Source: Alkaliphilus metalliredigens QYMF
Lineage (GTDB): Bacteria > Bacillota > Clostridia > Peptostreptococcales > Natronincolaceae
Direction: 5' to 3'
Length of the DNA: 64,000 nt
Assembly (NCBI RefSeq): GCF_000016985.1
Contig: NC_009633.1
Location: 3,763,539 to 3,827,538 of the forward strand
The translations under genes were made by a program, and so were the position numbers. How positions within the stretch are numbered: position 1 is the stretch's first letter; each line of letters starts with the position of its first letter. Of the stretch, positions 44,517-54,270 are shown in pieces. The notes below the pieces were generated by a model that did no database searches, was not told the DNA's origin, and saw only the letters and a list, made by a program, of their open reading frames with translations.

Positions 44517-45890
44517 TTACTTCAACTCATCTACAACTTTTTCAAGCTCCAATATTCTAGATCCTTTTATTAAAACAATGGCATCTTTTTTGATCATTTC
44601 TTTGAGTTTTGTTGTCAGTGATGACTTATCCATAAATGAAAAAACCCGTTCATCTGGAAATCTCGTTTTTGCTCCCTGAGCAAAATATTTTCCTAGTTCC
44701 CCAATGGTAAATACATAGTCTATTTGGCTAGGGTCAATTTCTTCTCCTATGTCTATATGTGTTGTAATTTCATTTTCCCCAGTACCAAACATATCTCCAA
44801 GGACCACAATCTTTTGTTTATATTTTTTGAAAGAATACATTGTATCTAGAACAGATCGTAGACTAATAGGATTAGACTTATAAGAATCATTTAAAATATC
44901 AAATCCATTGCATTTAATTAACTCATTTCGCATACCTGTAGCTTCAATTTTCAACATCCCTTCTTGTATCTTTTCCAAGGTAATATTAAAATACTGAGCA
45001 ACAGCAATAGCAGCTGCAGCATTGTATATTTGATGATTTCCAAGCATAGATAAGAACAGTCTAGGAGAATCACTACCTACTAGTTCAAAGTATATCCCTT
45101 CATTTTCTGAAGAAATTAATTTAACAGTATAATCATTATCACGATTGATTCCAAATGTCACTTTTTTTTGTTTTAGATCCAGCTTCTCTACCCCTACTCT
45201 AAGTGGAGGGCTATCTCCAAAGTAAATAAAAAGTCCATGGGGTTTTAATCCTTCTATGATTTCAAGTTTTGCCTTTAGTATGTTTTCTACCGAACCCAAA
45301 TCATTGATGTGTACATTTGTTGAATTTGTAATAATCGCCACGTCAGATGAAGCAATCTTAGATAAAAGTTCAATTTCACCTAAACCAGACATTCCCATCT
45401 CAATCACTGCTATTTCAGTATTTTCAGCCATTTCTAATAGCGTTAGCGGTACCCCTAAATGATTATTTAGATTTCCCAAGGTCTTATGTGTCTTATAGAC
45501 AGTCTGTAATATATTAAAAAGGATATCCTTTGTTGAAGTCTTTCCGTTACTACCTGTAATACCGATGATCTTTACATTTAATTGGTTTCGATACGCCTTT
45601 GCTAAAGTCTGAATCGCATCTAGGGTATCTTCAACAAGTATAAAGGGGAAGTCAATATTTGGAATAGGCTGATTCTTATCCCACAAAGTAGCTGTTGCTC
45701 CATTTCCCATGGCTTTTTCTATAAATTCATGGCCATTGAATTTCTCTCCAATGATGGGAATATATAGTTGCGTATCTTTAATTGTTCTGGTATCAATTGA
45801 AACACCATTGATCCATATATCTTCATGGGATTTCTTAAGACCGCTCCCCTTCACCATCTCTTGTATTTCATTTAATTTACGACGGATCAT
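44517..45890 (-). CDS. murF: UDP-N-acetylmuramoyl-tripeptide-D-alanyl-D-alanine ligase
   Basis: 457 residues. The Mur ligase motif GITGSNGKTSTKDILFNIL is present, with TLGNLNNHLGVPLTLL, EMGMSGLGEIELLS and NDSYKSNPISLRSVLD (as in MurF), and VLGDMFGTGENE near the end. It adds D-Ala-D-Ala to the UDP-muramyl tripeptide in the cytosol. A GTG at 45899 overlaps the ddl stop, but the ATG at 45890 has the better spaced AAAGGA. Downstream of ddl in the same transcript. Confidence 0.92.
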   Translation of the reverse strand: MIRRKLNEIQEMVKGSGLKKSHEDIWINGVSIDTRTIKDTQLYIPIIGEKFNGHEFIEKAMGNGATATLWDKNQPIPNIDFPFILVEDTLDAIQTLAKAYRNQLNVKIIGITGSNGKTSTKDILFNILQTVYKTHKTLGNLNNHLGVPLTLLEMAENTEIAVIEMGMSGLGEIELLSKIASSDVAIITNSTNVHINDLGSVENILKAKLEIIEGLKPHGLFIYFGDSPPLRVGVEKLDLKQKKVTFGINRDNDYTVKLISSENEGIYFELVGSDSPRLFLSMLGNHQIYNAAAAIAVAQYFNITLEKIQEGMLKIEATGMRNELIKCNGFDILNDSYKSNPISLRSVLDTMYSFKKYKQKIVVLGDMFGTGENEITTHIDIGEEIDPSQIDYVFTIGELGKYFAQGAKTRFPDERVFSFMDKSSLTTKLKEMIKKDAIVLIKGSRILELEKVVDELK

Positions 45891-45895
45891 CTTTT

Positions 45896-46972
45896 TCACT
45901 TCCTTTTATATAAAAAACTTTTTCTCTTATTATAACGTTCAAAGGCTAGATTAATAAGTTTCTCGATCAGTTCTGGATACGTTGTCTGGTCAGTTTTTTC
46001 CCATAAGGCTGGTGTCATACTAAGCTTCGTAAACCCAGGCATGGTATTCACTTCATTGACATAGAACCTTTCATCATCTGTGACAAAGTAATCTACCCTT
46101 ACCAGTCCAGAACAATTCAGAACATCAAAAGATTTTATTGCCACTTCCCTCATCAGCTCACTAACCTTTTCTGTTAATTTAGCTGGTATGACTTGAATTA
46201 GCTTGCCATCGGTGTATTTTGCGGCATAGTCCATAAATTGCCTTTCTTGAATAAACTCTCCTACAACCGATGCCTTAGGAAATTCATTTCCAACTACGGA
46301 TATCTGCATTTCTCTCCCAATGATTTCTTCTTCTATCACTAGTTTGTCCTCAAAGGAAAAAGCTTCATGAATCGCAGCTTCTAATTCTTCACGATTGGCA
46401 CATCGATTAATCCCGACACTTGAGCCTAAGCTAGCGGGCTTAACATAAGCAGGATATCCTATTGTCTCTTCAATTCTTTCAATTGAAAACAGCTTGTCCT
46501 TTTTCCACTGATGCTGCAATAATCTTGTATACTTTCCCTGTGGAATGTTATGCTTGGCAAATAGATCCTTGGTAACCACTTTATCAATTCCAATTGCTGA
46601 GGACATCACACCATTACCCACATAAGGAATATCTAGTATCTCTAACAAACCTTGTATGGTTCCATCTTCTCCATTTGTACCATGCAAAGCAGGAAATACA
46701 ATATTTTGTTCTCTTTCATTAAAACTACTTCTTAGAAACGTTTCAATTGAACTAATCACTGTATTTGAAGATTGATACATTAGTTCACTTATCTCTTTTA
46801 TTTCATCTTCTACAATCCCCAAATTTGACCATATTCCTTCATCACTAATATAAATAGGGTAAACATGATACTTCTTTTTATCTAGTGAATTTATAATAGC
46901 TGAAGCACTGATAAGGGATACCCTATGCTCAACTGATTTTCCTCCACAAAGTACATATACATTGGTTTTCAT
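45896..46972 (-). CDS. ddl: D-alanine-D-alanine ligase (VanG-like branch)
   Basis: 358 residues with an ATP-grasp fold. VLCGGKSVEHRVSLISASAI at the N-terminus, ALHGTNGEDGTIQGLLE, YVKPASLGSSVGINRC, a KLVIEEEIIGREMQ strand, the omega-loop YAAKYTDGK and NEVNTMPGFTKLSMTPALW. The Tyr-xx-Lys-Tyr omega loop matches D-Ala-D-Ala-type ligases more than D-Ala-D-Lac enzymes. It is part of a VanRS-like regulated unit, so it may supply the precursor under wall stress; a D-Ser preference cannot be excluded. Start ATG behind ATAGGAGGAG. Confidence 0.88.
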   Translation of the reverse strand: MKTNVYVLCGGKSVEHRVSLISASAIINSLDKKKYHVYPIYISDEGIWSNLGIVEDEIKEISELMYQSSNTVISSIETFLRSSFNEREQNIVFPALHGTNGEDGTIQGLLEILDIPYVGNGVMSSAIGIDKVVTKDLFAKHNIPQGKYTRLLQHQWKKDKLFSIERIEETIGYPAYVKPASLGSSVGINRCANREELEAAIHEAFSFEDKLVIEEEIIGREMQISVVGNEFPKASVVGEFIQERQFMDYAAKYTDGKLIQVIPAKLTEKVSELMREVAIKSFDVLNCSGLVRVDYFVTDDERFYVNEVNTMPGFTKLSMTPALWEKTDQTTYPELIEKLINLAFERYNKRKSFLYKRK

Positions 46973-47013
46973 TGGTCTCCTCCTATATCATCATTTCACA
47001 TTTCTATTTAGTT

Positions 47014-47055
47014 AGCTTTGTTATTATGCTCTACATGCCACATAATAACAAAGCT
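47014..47055. repeat. Intercistronic hairpin between the histidine kinase gene and ddl
   Basis: AGCTTTGTTATTATG and its exact complement, 15 bp with a 12-nt loop. No T-run follows on the minus strand, so it may be an mRNA processing or attenuation element. Confidence 0.6.
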
Positions 47056-47060
47056 GGATT

Positions 47061-49187
47061 TTACGATTCTACTGCCTTTGGAAATATCACAATCAGCTTA
47101 AATAAATCTCCATCTATAATGATTTTCAGCGTTCCCCTCTGAAGCTCTATGAAGCTCTTGGCTATGGAAAGTCCAAGTCCTGAACCCTCTGTACTCCTCG
47201 CTTGATCACCTCTTGTAAATCGCTCTGTGATCTCAGTTGCATCAAAGTTCATTTCATAGGCAGAAATATTTTTGAATATAAAACTTACTTCTTTTTCATT
47301 TTCAATAATGTCTATATATACCCTTGAGTTTTGTAGTGCATATTTAAAAATATTGCCCATGATGTTTTCAAATATACGATAGGTTCTTTTACCATCTAAT
47401 TCACAAATGACCTTGTCCTCTGGTGTATTTATTTTCATTTGAAGTGTACTGTCATTTATTTTTTCTTCTAACTCTCCTAAGGTTTGTCTGAATAGAGCAA
47501 TGACATCTATCTTTTCTAAATGAAGTTCAACATTGCCACTGGTGGCTTTGCTAGCTTCAAATAAATCCTCTATTAACACTTTTAATCTTTGTGACTTTTT
47601 ATCCAGTATGTCAATATACCCTTTTTGAATCTCTGGGTCTATCTCTTCACCTTTCAATAAATCAACATAGGTAATAATGGATGTAAGGGGTGTTTTAAGA
47701 TCATGTGACACATTTGATATTAACTCCGACTTCATTCTTTGACTTTTTATTTCTTTATCTACAGCCAACTGAAATCCCTTATTAATATTGTTTAAGTTTT
47801 TAGCCATAGGACTTAATACTCCCATATCTTCATCTAGACTGATTTCAAAATTGCCCTCAGCAACTTGAGCACTGGCATCATTTAAGTCCTTTGCCTTATC
47901 AAATACTCTTAGTAAATACTTAAATATAAATAAACTGTAGACTATTGCTAAAATGAACCCCCAGAATCTACCTGAACCTAAGATTACGATTGCCAATAGG
48001 TTTACGCCTACTAATCCGACTAACCTTCTATAGTTGTCTTGTCTTAAATCTATTTGTATTAACCCTTTAATTGCAGATCTTACTCTTCTAATACAATATA
48101 AAAGTATTTTTCCAAAAAAACTATTGTCAATTAAGCCCTTCTTAAATCCTGTATGATAAATATATTTTAGGTATACAGTACTTAAATAAATAAGAAGGTA
48201 TAGTATGGATGTTAGAATGATCCCAACTAGATAAAAGTAAGGGTCTACATCATATATAAAATTCCCAATGTCATAGCCATAATGGTTATAGCTATTAATC
48301 ATAGACCCTATCCCAGCACATAATAATACAAATGCTCCCCAAACAATAAACTTTAATTCTAAAAACATTTTATTAAACATTTTACTAATGGCCATTTTGC
48401 TTTGTGCTGAGTAAGGAACTGCAAAACCCCCTATTATTAAAATCAAAATACCGACTGCTCCTATTGCTACAATTAACATTGCATAATTTGGAAAGATAAT
48501 TTGATTCTTCATGCTAAAAGTAAAAACATCATTGTGTTTTTCGAAATCTTGTGGAACGATATATAGCATTTCTAGATTAGTGTATTGTTCTATACTTTCC
48601 TCATTAGAGTAAGTCAATCTATTTATGAAAATATCCTTATTGAACTTGCTCCCTAAAGAAGTTTCTATCTCTGGGTTTCCATTTTCATCAAACTTAGCTC
48701 GCATATAAAACAGACTATCTTTGATTTCCTTTTGCAGCGCACTTTCTGTCGTATCTGACATATTACTTAAGAATGTTCGTTCCACTGTATCTTCTTCCAT
48801 TATATTCTCTGTACTGTCTACTCCATCAATCGAAGCTAAACCTTCACTTTCCAGATGATTTACTCTATATTTAACACTTTCTACACTTACATACCTATCG
48901 TCATATCCATCGTCATATCCATCATTAGTTTCATTTACAGATTGCTGTAGATTTCTTGTTAAACGTGATAGGTTATATACAAAATCATTACTTTCTAAAT
49001 AAGCTTTTGTATTCTCTTCTACAGGATAAAAGCTATTTCTTATAGGTAGATAACTCACTACTGAAGCCACTGCAAATATGAATATGAGAAGCACCGTAAC
49101 CAGAGAGGAAGCTAAAAAGCTTCTTTTATCCTTTTTATCATGTGAATCTTCGTTATAATCGTTTTGGTTGTTCAAATTTGTATCCAA
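47061..49187 (-). CDS. Membrane sensor histidine kinase (VanS-like in context)
   Basis: 708 residues. One membrane segment (about 23-47), an extracytoplasmic domain (50-230) with a short DGYDDGYDD repeat, several more segments (about 235-425), then HisKA with phosphorylated His about 495 in SNVSHDLKTPLTSI and HATPase_c with DPxxx-type F/N/G boxes (IMGNIFKYAL, GSGLGLSIAKSFIE). The large membrane region differs from classic VanS. It overlaps the regulator by 35 bases. Start TTG, behind GGTGG. Autokinase and sensing of wall signals are inferred from the ddl/murF neighbours. Confidence 0.88.
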   Translation of the reverse strand: MDTNLNNQNDYNEDSHDKKDKRSFLASSLVTVLLIFIFAVASVVSYLPIRNSFYPVEENTKAYLESNDFVYNLSRLTRNLQQSVNETNDGYDDGYDDRYVSVESVKYRVNHLESEGLASIDGVDSTENIMEEDTVERTFLSNMSDTTESALQKEIKDSLFYMRAKFDENGNPEIETSLGSKFNKDIFINRLTYSNEESIEQYTNLEMLYIVPQDFEKHNDVFTFSMKNQIIFPNYAMLIVAIGAVGILILIIGGFAVPYSAQSKMAISKMFNKMFLELKFIVWGAFVLLCAGIGSMINSYNHYGYDIGNFIYDVDPYFYLVGIILTSILYLLIYLSTVYLKYIYHTGFKKGLIDNSFFGKILLYCIRRVRSAIKGLIQIDLRQDNYRRLVGLVGVNLLAIVILGSGRFWGFILAIVYSLFIFKYLLRVFDKAKDLNDASAQVAEGNFEISLDEDMGVLSPMAKNLNNINKGFQLAVDKEIKSQRMKSELISNVSHDLKTPLTSIITYVDLLKGEEIDPEIQKGYIDILDKKSQRLKVLIEDLFEASKATSGNVELHLEKIDVIALFRQTLGELEEKINDSTLQMKINTPEDKVICELDGKRTYRIFENIMGNIFKYALQNSRVYIDIIENEKEVSFIFKNISAYEMNFDATEITERFTRGDQARSTEGSGLGLSIAKSFIELQRGTLKIIIDGDLFKLIVIFPKAVES

Positions 49188-49851
49188 CTCCCCACACCAC
49201 CTTTAAATATTTTGGTTCTCCTGGATTAATCTCAATTTTTTCACGAATCCTTCTAATATGAACTGTGACTGTATCTGGATTGTAGGCTGGTTCATTCCAA
49301 ACTTTTTCATATATTTCTTCTATAGAAAACACTCTGTTTGGGTGATTCATCAACAGATAAAGAATCTTGTATTCCAGCGGCGTAATTCTGACTGCTTCGC
49401 CATCTACAAATACCGCCTTGCTCTCATCCCTTAACTCAATGCCACCTATTTTGATGACGTCCTCTTTTGTGGTCGTCACATTTGAATAGCTTGTATATCT
49501 TCTAAGACTTGAATTTACCCTAGCTAATAACTCCATGGGATTAAATGGCTTGGTAATATAATCATCAGCCCCTACATTGAGTCCCCATATTTTATCTACA
49601 TCCTCTGACTTGGCAGAGAGAATGATAATAGGTACTGTGCTATTCTCTCTAATTTTAATGGTGGCACTGGTGCCATCAAGCCTTGGCATCATGACATCCA
49701 TCAAAACCAGATGAATTTCTTCTTTTTCAAAAATTTCCAGTGCCTCTGCTCCATCATAGGCCTTAAACACATTATAATTTTGATTTCTTAAATAAACCTC
49801 TATGGCATCTGTTATTTCTCTTTCGTCATCCACAACAAGTACATTATACAT
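49153..49851 (-). CDS. OmpR/VanR-type response regulator
   Basis: 232 residues. Receiver domain (2-118) with VVDDE, DVMMPRLDG (phosphorylated Asp), ILSAKSED and KPF; winged-helix DNA-binding domain (about 135-232) with PLEYKILYLLMNHPNRVFS and VTVHIRRIREKIEINPGEPK. The ATG at 49851 lies 9 bases behind GGGGTGA. It is the first gene of the unit, followed by histidine kinase, ddl and murF. Confidence 0.93.
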   Translation of the reverse strand: MYNVLVVDDEREITDAIEVYLRNQNYNVFKAYDGAEALEIFEKEEIHLVLMDVMMPRLDGTSATIKIRENSTVPIIILSAKSEDVDKIWGLNVGADDYITKPFNPMELLARVNSSLRRYTSYSNVTTTKEDVIKIGGIELRDESKAVFVDGEAVRITPLEYKILYLLMNHPNRVFSIEEIYEKVWNEPAYNPDTVTVHIRRIREKIEINPGEPKYLKVVWGVGYKFEQPKRL

Positions 49852-50125
49852 ATGCAACCATCACCCCTAAACTGTTTCGAGATATCTCATATAGCTATCA
49901 TAGCATATACTTTTTAAGATTATACTACTATAATTCTTTCGAATTTCTTAAGAATAATGGGAAAACACCTTATAAGATCACACTTCATTTTGATGAAGTG
50001 CTCCTCATTCAAAAGGACAGTCCATCTTATAAATAATAGAATCATATTGAGTTATACCTTTTTAGTTAGTATAATCATTATATGTATATCCATTAAATTT
50101 CAATCTGTAAAGGAAGGTGGTAACC

Positions 50126-50896
50126 ATGTGTATATTATTTTTCGCATATAAAGTTCACCCTAAATACGACTTTATTTTCCTCGGAAATAGAGATGAGTTC
50201 ACAAATAGACCTACCCTTAATTCTCACTTCTGGGATACTTATCCTAATATATTAGCTGGCATTGATTTAGAAAAGGGCGGTACATGGGCAGGTGTAACCA
50301 AAGAGGGACGAGTTGCTTTTTTAACTAATTATCGCGACCCTTCGCTTCCCAGTACCGCACCTCTTTCAAGGGGCTTTCTTACCCGTGATTTCTTAATCCA
50401 AGGAGGATCCCCCTTGTCATATTTAGAAAATATTCAGACTAATCAAAGCAAATATAATGGATTTAATTTAATTGTAGGTACGCTAAATGATTTATGGTTT
50501 TATTCCAACATTGAAAATGAAATTCGTCCTATTAAACCTGGACTTTATGGTCTGAGTAATGCGTTGTTGAATACGCCTTGGTTTAAAGTAGACAGAGGTA
50601 AAAAAAGATTGGCAGCTCTTTTGGACACAGACTTTACCGTAGAACAACTCTTTGACATATTAGATGATACGGAAGTGCCTCCCGATGGGAAACTCCCCAA
50701 GACAGGTGTTCCTCTGGAAATGGAACGCCTACTGTCCACAATTCATATTGATTCACCTGCTTACGGAACACGTTCTAAAACAGTGATTCTGATGACGAAT
50801 AAAGGGGAATTGCAGTTTTATGAAAAAGCTTTAGAGCCCAAAGGAAATTGGGCTCTGGCTACTTATCAATTTAATGTTCATATGGAGCATCCATAA
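50126..50896 (+). CDS. NRDE family protein (TANGO2-like Ntn-hydrolase fold)
   Basis: 256 residues beginning MCILFFAYKVHPKYDFIFLG, so that Cys2 would be the N-terminal residue after Met removal, as in Ntn-type TANGO2/NRDE proteins. GNRDEFTNRPT is the namesake NRDE motif; GGTWAGVTKEGRVAFLTNYR and GLSNALLNTPWFKV follow. Cellular role unknown. The ATG at 50126 is preferred over a GTG three codons before because of the Cys and the spacing to GGAAGG. It converges with the glycosidase gene with no space between stops. Confidence 0.88.
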   Translation: MCILFFAYKVHPKYDFIFLGNRDEFTNRPTLNSHFWDTYPNILAGIDLEKGGTWAGVTKEGRVAFLTNYRDPSLPSTAPLSRGFLTRDFLIQGGSPLSYLENIQTNQSKYNGFNLIVGTLNDLWFYSNIENEIRPIKPGLYGLSNALLNTPWFKVDRGKKRLAALLDTDFTVEQLFDILDDTEVPPDGKLPKTGVPLEMERLLSTIHIDSPAYGTRSKTVILMTNKGELQFYEKALEPKGNWALATYQFNVHMEHP

Positions 50897-52372
50897 CTAC
50901 TTACTCCATATATAAACGACTCTATTTTGAGCATCCCAATCCACTCTAGCGCCTAAACTCTCTGCTACAAATCTTGTTGGTATATATGTTCTTCCATTAA
51001 TAATCGAAGCAGCAACATCTAAGTCCATTTTTTCTTCATTGACAAAGGTATATGATTTTCCTATGGGTAGTCGGATGATTATGTTATCTTTCATTCCGAT
51101 AGCGACTCTTTCTTTCTCATCCCACTCTATTTCAGCATCAAGTGCATTGAAAATAGCTCTAAATGGAATCATTGTCCGACCATCGATAATCATTGGCAAA
51201 TCCTCTGTTTCAAGATATTTCCCATCAATTTGTACCCTTACTGCTGGCTCAGCTATTGCTACCTGCTTATTCTTCTTTGTGATGACAATGGCATTGCTTA
51301 ATAACCTTCCTGGTGCATGTACCATTCGGTCCTTATATATAAGGCCTGATGAAGCTCCTCCATCCAAGTTTATTGCCTGATAAAGTCCTAACTCCTTAGC
51401 AATTTCTGCCAGCTCTTTAACTGACACAGAAGGTACTGTGCCCATTACTAATTTATTCTCTTTTGTCACTCCAATAAAACTTCTTTGCCCTCTATTTGTC
51501 AAAATTTCATCTTCAAAAAAACCTTCCGATAGACCATTGGCAGTAATGACACCATTTTTTATTAATGTGGGTCCAGCTCCAATAGCACTGGTTACTTCTT
51601 TCCACGAAGAAATTAAATCCCGTCCAGCACTAGCGTTTTCATTTTGAAAGTTGATCTCACTAAAGTGAATATCATAATCTACTGCATCACCTATTTTAAA
51701 CCTATTTACTAGACTTGGAACTCCTGTCACAATGACATATCCATCGGTAGGTATAGCGGTTTTCCCCACTGTTATACGACTTACCTTCCCCGCCTTCACC
51801 ACAATTGTAGTAAAAGAATGCTGGTGGGTTTCTTTTCCGAATTCTGGAGTGAAAATGGTAACCGCATCGGCAGTTTCAAAGGGATGATTGATATTCCAAG
51901 CATACCAACTTCCCGATTCATTGATACTGCCACTGATAGCAATATATAAGTTTTCTATTTTTACTTCGTTTGTTTGTGTAAATCCAATAACAGAACCTGT
52001 ATTACCTATATGTATCACCTTTCCATCTTTTTGTATCGTCCCCCAGGGCAAAGGATTGTTGTCATATGCACTAAAAAAAGTCCCATTGATTGCTGCTAGC
52101 ACTTCTTGTTCCTCGGTTTTAAATTGATTTGATATATTCTGAAGACTATCAGCTGTACCAATTTGATTTTTAGAAATGGCAGCCTGAATATCAACACTTG
52201 AATCATTTAAATCTATGGTAATATAAGAAACATTTCTACTTCCTCCTGAAAAACTAACCCCACGTGTATTGAGGACAGCTGTATCATTGGCGTAAACAGT
52301 ACTGATTGATGTCAAGATTAGAATAAGTGTCATCAAAATTGTTAATGTGTTTGTCTTTAGTTTTGTTATCAT
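50897..52372 (-). CDS. Secreted phosphodiester glycosidase (NAGPA/DUF2233) with copper-amine-oxidase-like C-terminal domains
   Basis: 491 residues. A signal peptide (cut near VYA) precedes the NAGPA domain (about 40-370; AINGTFFSAYDNNPLPWGTI, RSFIGVTKENKLVMGT, INLDGGASSGLIY), which removes terminal GlcNAc-phosphate or similar caps. The C-terminal region (about 380-491) carries the copper-amine-oxidase-like N repeat (MIDGRTMIPFRAIFNALDAE then IINGRTYIPTRFVAESLGAR), a wall or Ca-binding module. The ATG at 52372 lies behind AAAGGAG; it follows the LuxR regulator by 29 bases, so the two are coupled. Confidence 0.88.
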   Translation of the reverse strand: MITKLKTNTLTILMTLILILTSISTVYANDTAVLNTRGVSFSGGSRNVSYITIDLNDSSVDIQAAISKNQIGTADSLQNISNQFKTEEQEVLAAINGTFFSAYDNNPLPWGTIQKDGKVIHIGNTGSVIGFTQTNEVKIENLYIAISGSINESGSWYAWNINHPFETADAVTIFTPEFGKETHQHSFTTIVVKAGKVSRITVGKTAIPTDGYVIVTGVPSLVNRFKIGDAVDYDIHFSEINFQNENASAGRDLISSWKEVTSAIGAGPTLIKNGVITANGLSEGFFEDEILTNRGQRSFIGVTKENKLVMGTVPSVSVKELAEIAKELGLYQAINLDGGASSGLIYKDRMVHAPGRLLSNAIVITKKNKQVAIAEPAVRVQIDGKYLETEDLPMIIDGRTMIPFRAIFNALDAEIEWDEKERVAIGMKDNIIIRLPIGKSYTFVNEEKMDLDVAASIINGRTYIPTRFVAESLGARVDWDAQNRVVYIWSK

Positions 52373-52401
52373 CTCTTTGTCTCCTTTTTGTTGTGTTATA
52401 T

Positions 52402-53007
52402 TTATATTCTTCTCCAATAATATATTGCCAATTGTGTCCGATCCCTCACTTGCAATTTCTCTAATATAATCGAAAGGGTATTCCGTACTGTTCCTTCACT
52501 TATATATAATTGTTCTGCTATTTCCCGATTTGAAAGACCTTGTACCACTAACTCTACTATATCTCTTTCCCTTGGTGTTAATTCTTCAAATCCTTTTCTT
52601 TGGGGCTGCATCAATCGTTTAAGAACATCAGCATCCAATACTGAAGTACCAGAAAATAAAACACGTAGTTGCTGTGCCATACTAGAAACCTCAGTTGACT
52701 TAATCAAATATCCTTCCGCCCCTGCTGAGATGGCAAGACGGATATTTTGTTCATCCTGAAATGTGGTCAACATCATTATTCGAATCTGTGGCCACTCCTT
52801 TTTAATCTCTCTTGTCGCCTGTATGCCATCCATCACAGGCATTTGTATGTCCATTAATACCACATCTGGTAATATATCCCTACAGCAAGTAATGGCCTCA
52901 GCACCATTATTGGCTGTAGCCATTACATCCATATCCTGTTCACGAGAAAGAAGTACTTGAAGACTTTGACATACCAATTGATCATCGTCTACAATTAGGA
53001 TTTTCAT
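52402..53007 (-). CDS. NarL/LuxR-type response regulator
   Basis: 201 residues: receiver (1-120) with LIVDDDQLV, DVVLMDIQMPVMDGIQ (Asp) and TTFQDEQ, and LuxR HTH (about 130-200; LTPRERDIVELVVQGLSNRE, then IAEQLYISEGTVRNTLS). The start ATG follows AAAAGGAG; in-frame upstream codons are not used. It is preceded by its kinase (4-base gap) and followed by the phosphodiester glycosidase. Confidence 0.94.
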   Translation of the reverse strand: MKILIVDDDQLVCQSLQVLLSREQDMDVMATANNGAEAITCCRDILPDVVLMDIQMPVMDGIQATREIKKEWPQIRIMMLTTFQDEQNIRLAISAGAEGYLIKSTEVSSMAQQLRVLFSGTSVLDADVLKRLMQPQRKGFEELTPRERDIVELVVQGLSNREIAEQLYISEGTVRNTLSIILEKLQVRDRTQLAIYYWRRI

Positions 53008-53011
53008 GTTG

Positions 53012-54109
53012 TCACAACTCCTTTTCCATGGGTAACACACAAACCAAACGAAACCCATCGGTTGCATCGGTGGATACACTTCCCCCTACAGTCCGAGCCC
53101 GCTGTCTCAGATTCCGTAGACCCATTCCGATTCCAGTCCCAGGACTATTTACGCCATCATCATGTACAGATAATCTTACAATATGGGGATTAATATCTAA
53201 GGATACCTCTACTTTTGTGGCCTTTGTATGTCGTAGCACATTGGTTAAAGCTTCTTTTAAGCAAGGTTCAAGAATACTCCATAAATAAGCCGATACTCTT
53301 GATGTATCTCCATAAACCTTTAAATTTACAGGACAAGCAGTAAACCCACTACATATCTCTTCTAACCTGTCAATTCCAATTGCCTTTATTGGCTTCATAT
53401 TGTGTACTGTTTCTCTCAAGTGATGGGCACTGTTGGAGAGTCGTTTTTTTGCTTGGAGAAACATGTCTTCAGCCAATGGATCTTCTTCCTTCCACAATTG
53501 TTCAAATGCCTGTACCGCTAATACAGCAGCAGTCAACTCATGCCCCACATCATCATGTAGCTCCTGGGCAATTCGATTGCGCTCAGATAGTTGTGCCATA
53601 CGTGACACCTGCACATTAGCCAAAAGGAGTTCTCCCTTAAGGCTTTCCAGTTCATAACGATCACGACGTTCACGGTCAGCTTCTTGGCGATATACGTTAG
53701 TTTCTTGGGACCAACCACGGATCGTCCATCCTGAAAATCCAGCTTGTATGAGGGCACCAGCCAGGGGGATTGATGTTTCAGAAAAAAACAGGCTCCCAAT
53801 CAGTCCAGGTAAAATATACCAAGGCTGTCCCATAAGCATTCCTTCAAAGGTTGGCATGACCAATCCAAAGGCTGCGTATGGCCACAATGGTAACATGATC
53901 AAGCATGCTCCTTGATCAATTATTACTGTCCATCCAGGCAAAGCAAATCGCCAACGTGCCAATGCCATCATAGTTAAAAACAGCAGAAGGACTACTCCCA
54001 CCTCACTGTTCTGACCTCTTAGCCACAACAGACAAAGCAAAAGTAATCCAAGTATACGCCAAATAATTGTACTGGTTCGGGGAGTTCGTGCTTCCCATTC
54101 ATTTATCAT
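53012..54109 (-). CDS. Membrane histidine kinase (HisKA_3/NarX group)
   Basis: 365 residues. About six hydrophobic segments in the first 135 residues; a coiled coil; HisKA_3 with NRIAQELHDDVGHELTAAVL (phospho-His) and HATPase_c with LKEALTNVLRHTKATKVEV and GIGMGLRNLRQRARTVGG. The ATG at 54109 is preferred to GTG at 54121 for spacing to AAGGTG. Pairs with the LuxR regulator, and its operon includes an ABC exporter, the LiaS-like arrangement of a bacteriocin or envelope-stress module. Confidence 0.92.
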   Translation of the reverse strand: MINEWEARTPRTSTIIWRILGLLLLCLLWLRGQNSEVGVVLLLFLTMMALARWRFALPGWTVIIDQGACLIMLPLWPYAAFGLVMPTFEGMLMGQPWYILPGLIGSLFFSETSIPLAGALIQAGFSGWTIRGWSQETNVYRQEADRERRDRYELESLKGELLLANVQVSRMAQLSERNRIAQELHDDVGHELTAAVLAVQAFEQLWKEEDPLAEDMFLQAKKRLSNSAHHLRETVHNMKPIKAIGIDRLEEICSGFTACPVNLKVYGDTSRVSAYLWSILEPCLKEALTNVLRHTKATKVEVSLDINPHIVRLSVHDDGVNSPGTGIGMGLRNLRQRARTVGGSVSTDATDGFRLVCVLPMEKEL

Positions 54110-54270
54110 AGCTATAGGCACCTTCTTGTAAAACCATCCATTTCATCTAAAATTAGTATAACATCTATCCCTATCTTAAACAAATAGCCTCAGGCTGGCT
54201 TAGTGTGTGATTTTAGCAATACACTTAAATATATACAATACGTAACTAATCCACCAATGTGAAAGTATAA

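Noticed and set aside
45896-46972. Vancomycin-resistance VanG ligase
   Set aside because: No vanX/vanXY or vanT is adjacent and the omega loop (YAAKY) is of D-Ala-D-Ala type; resistance is not supported.
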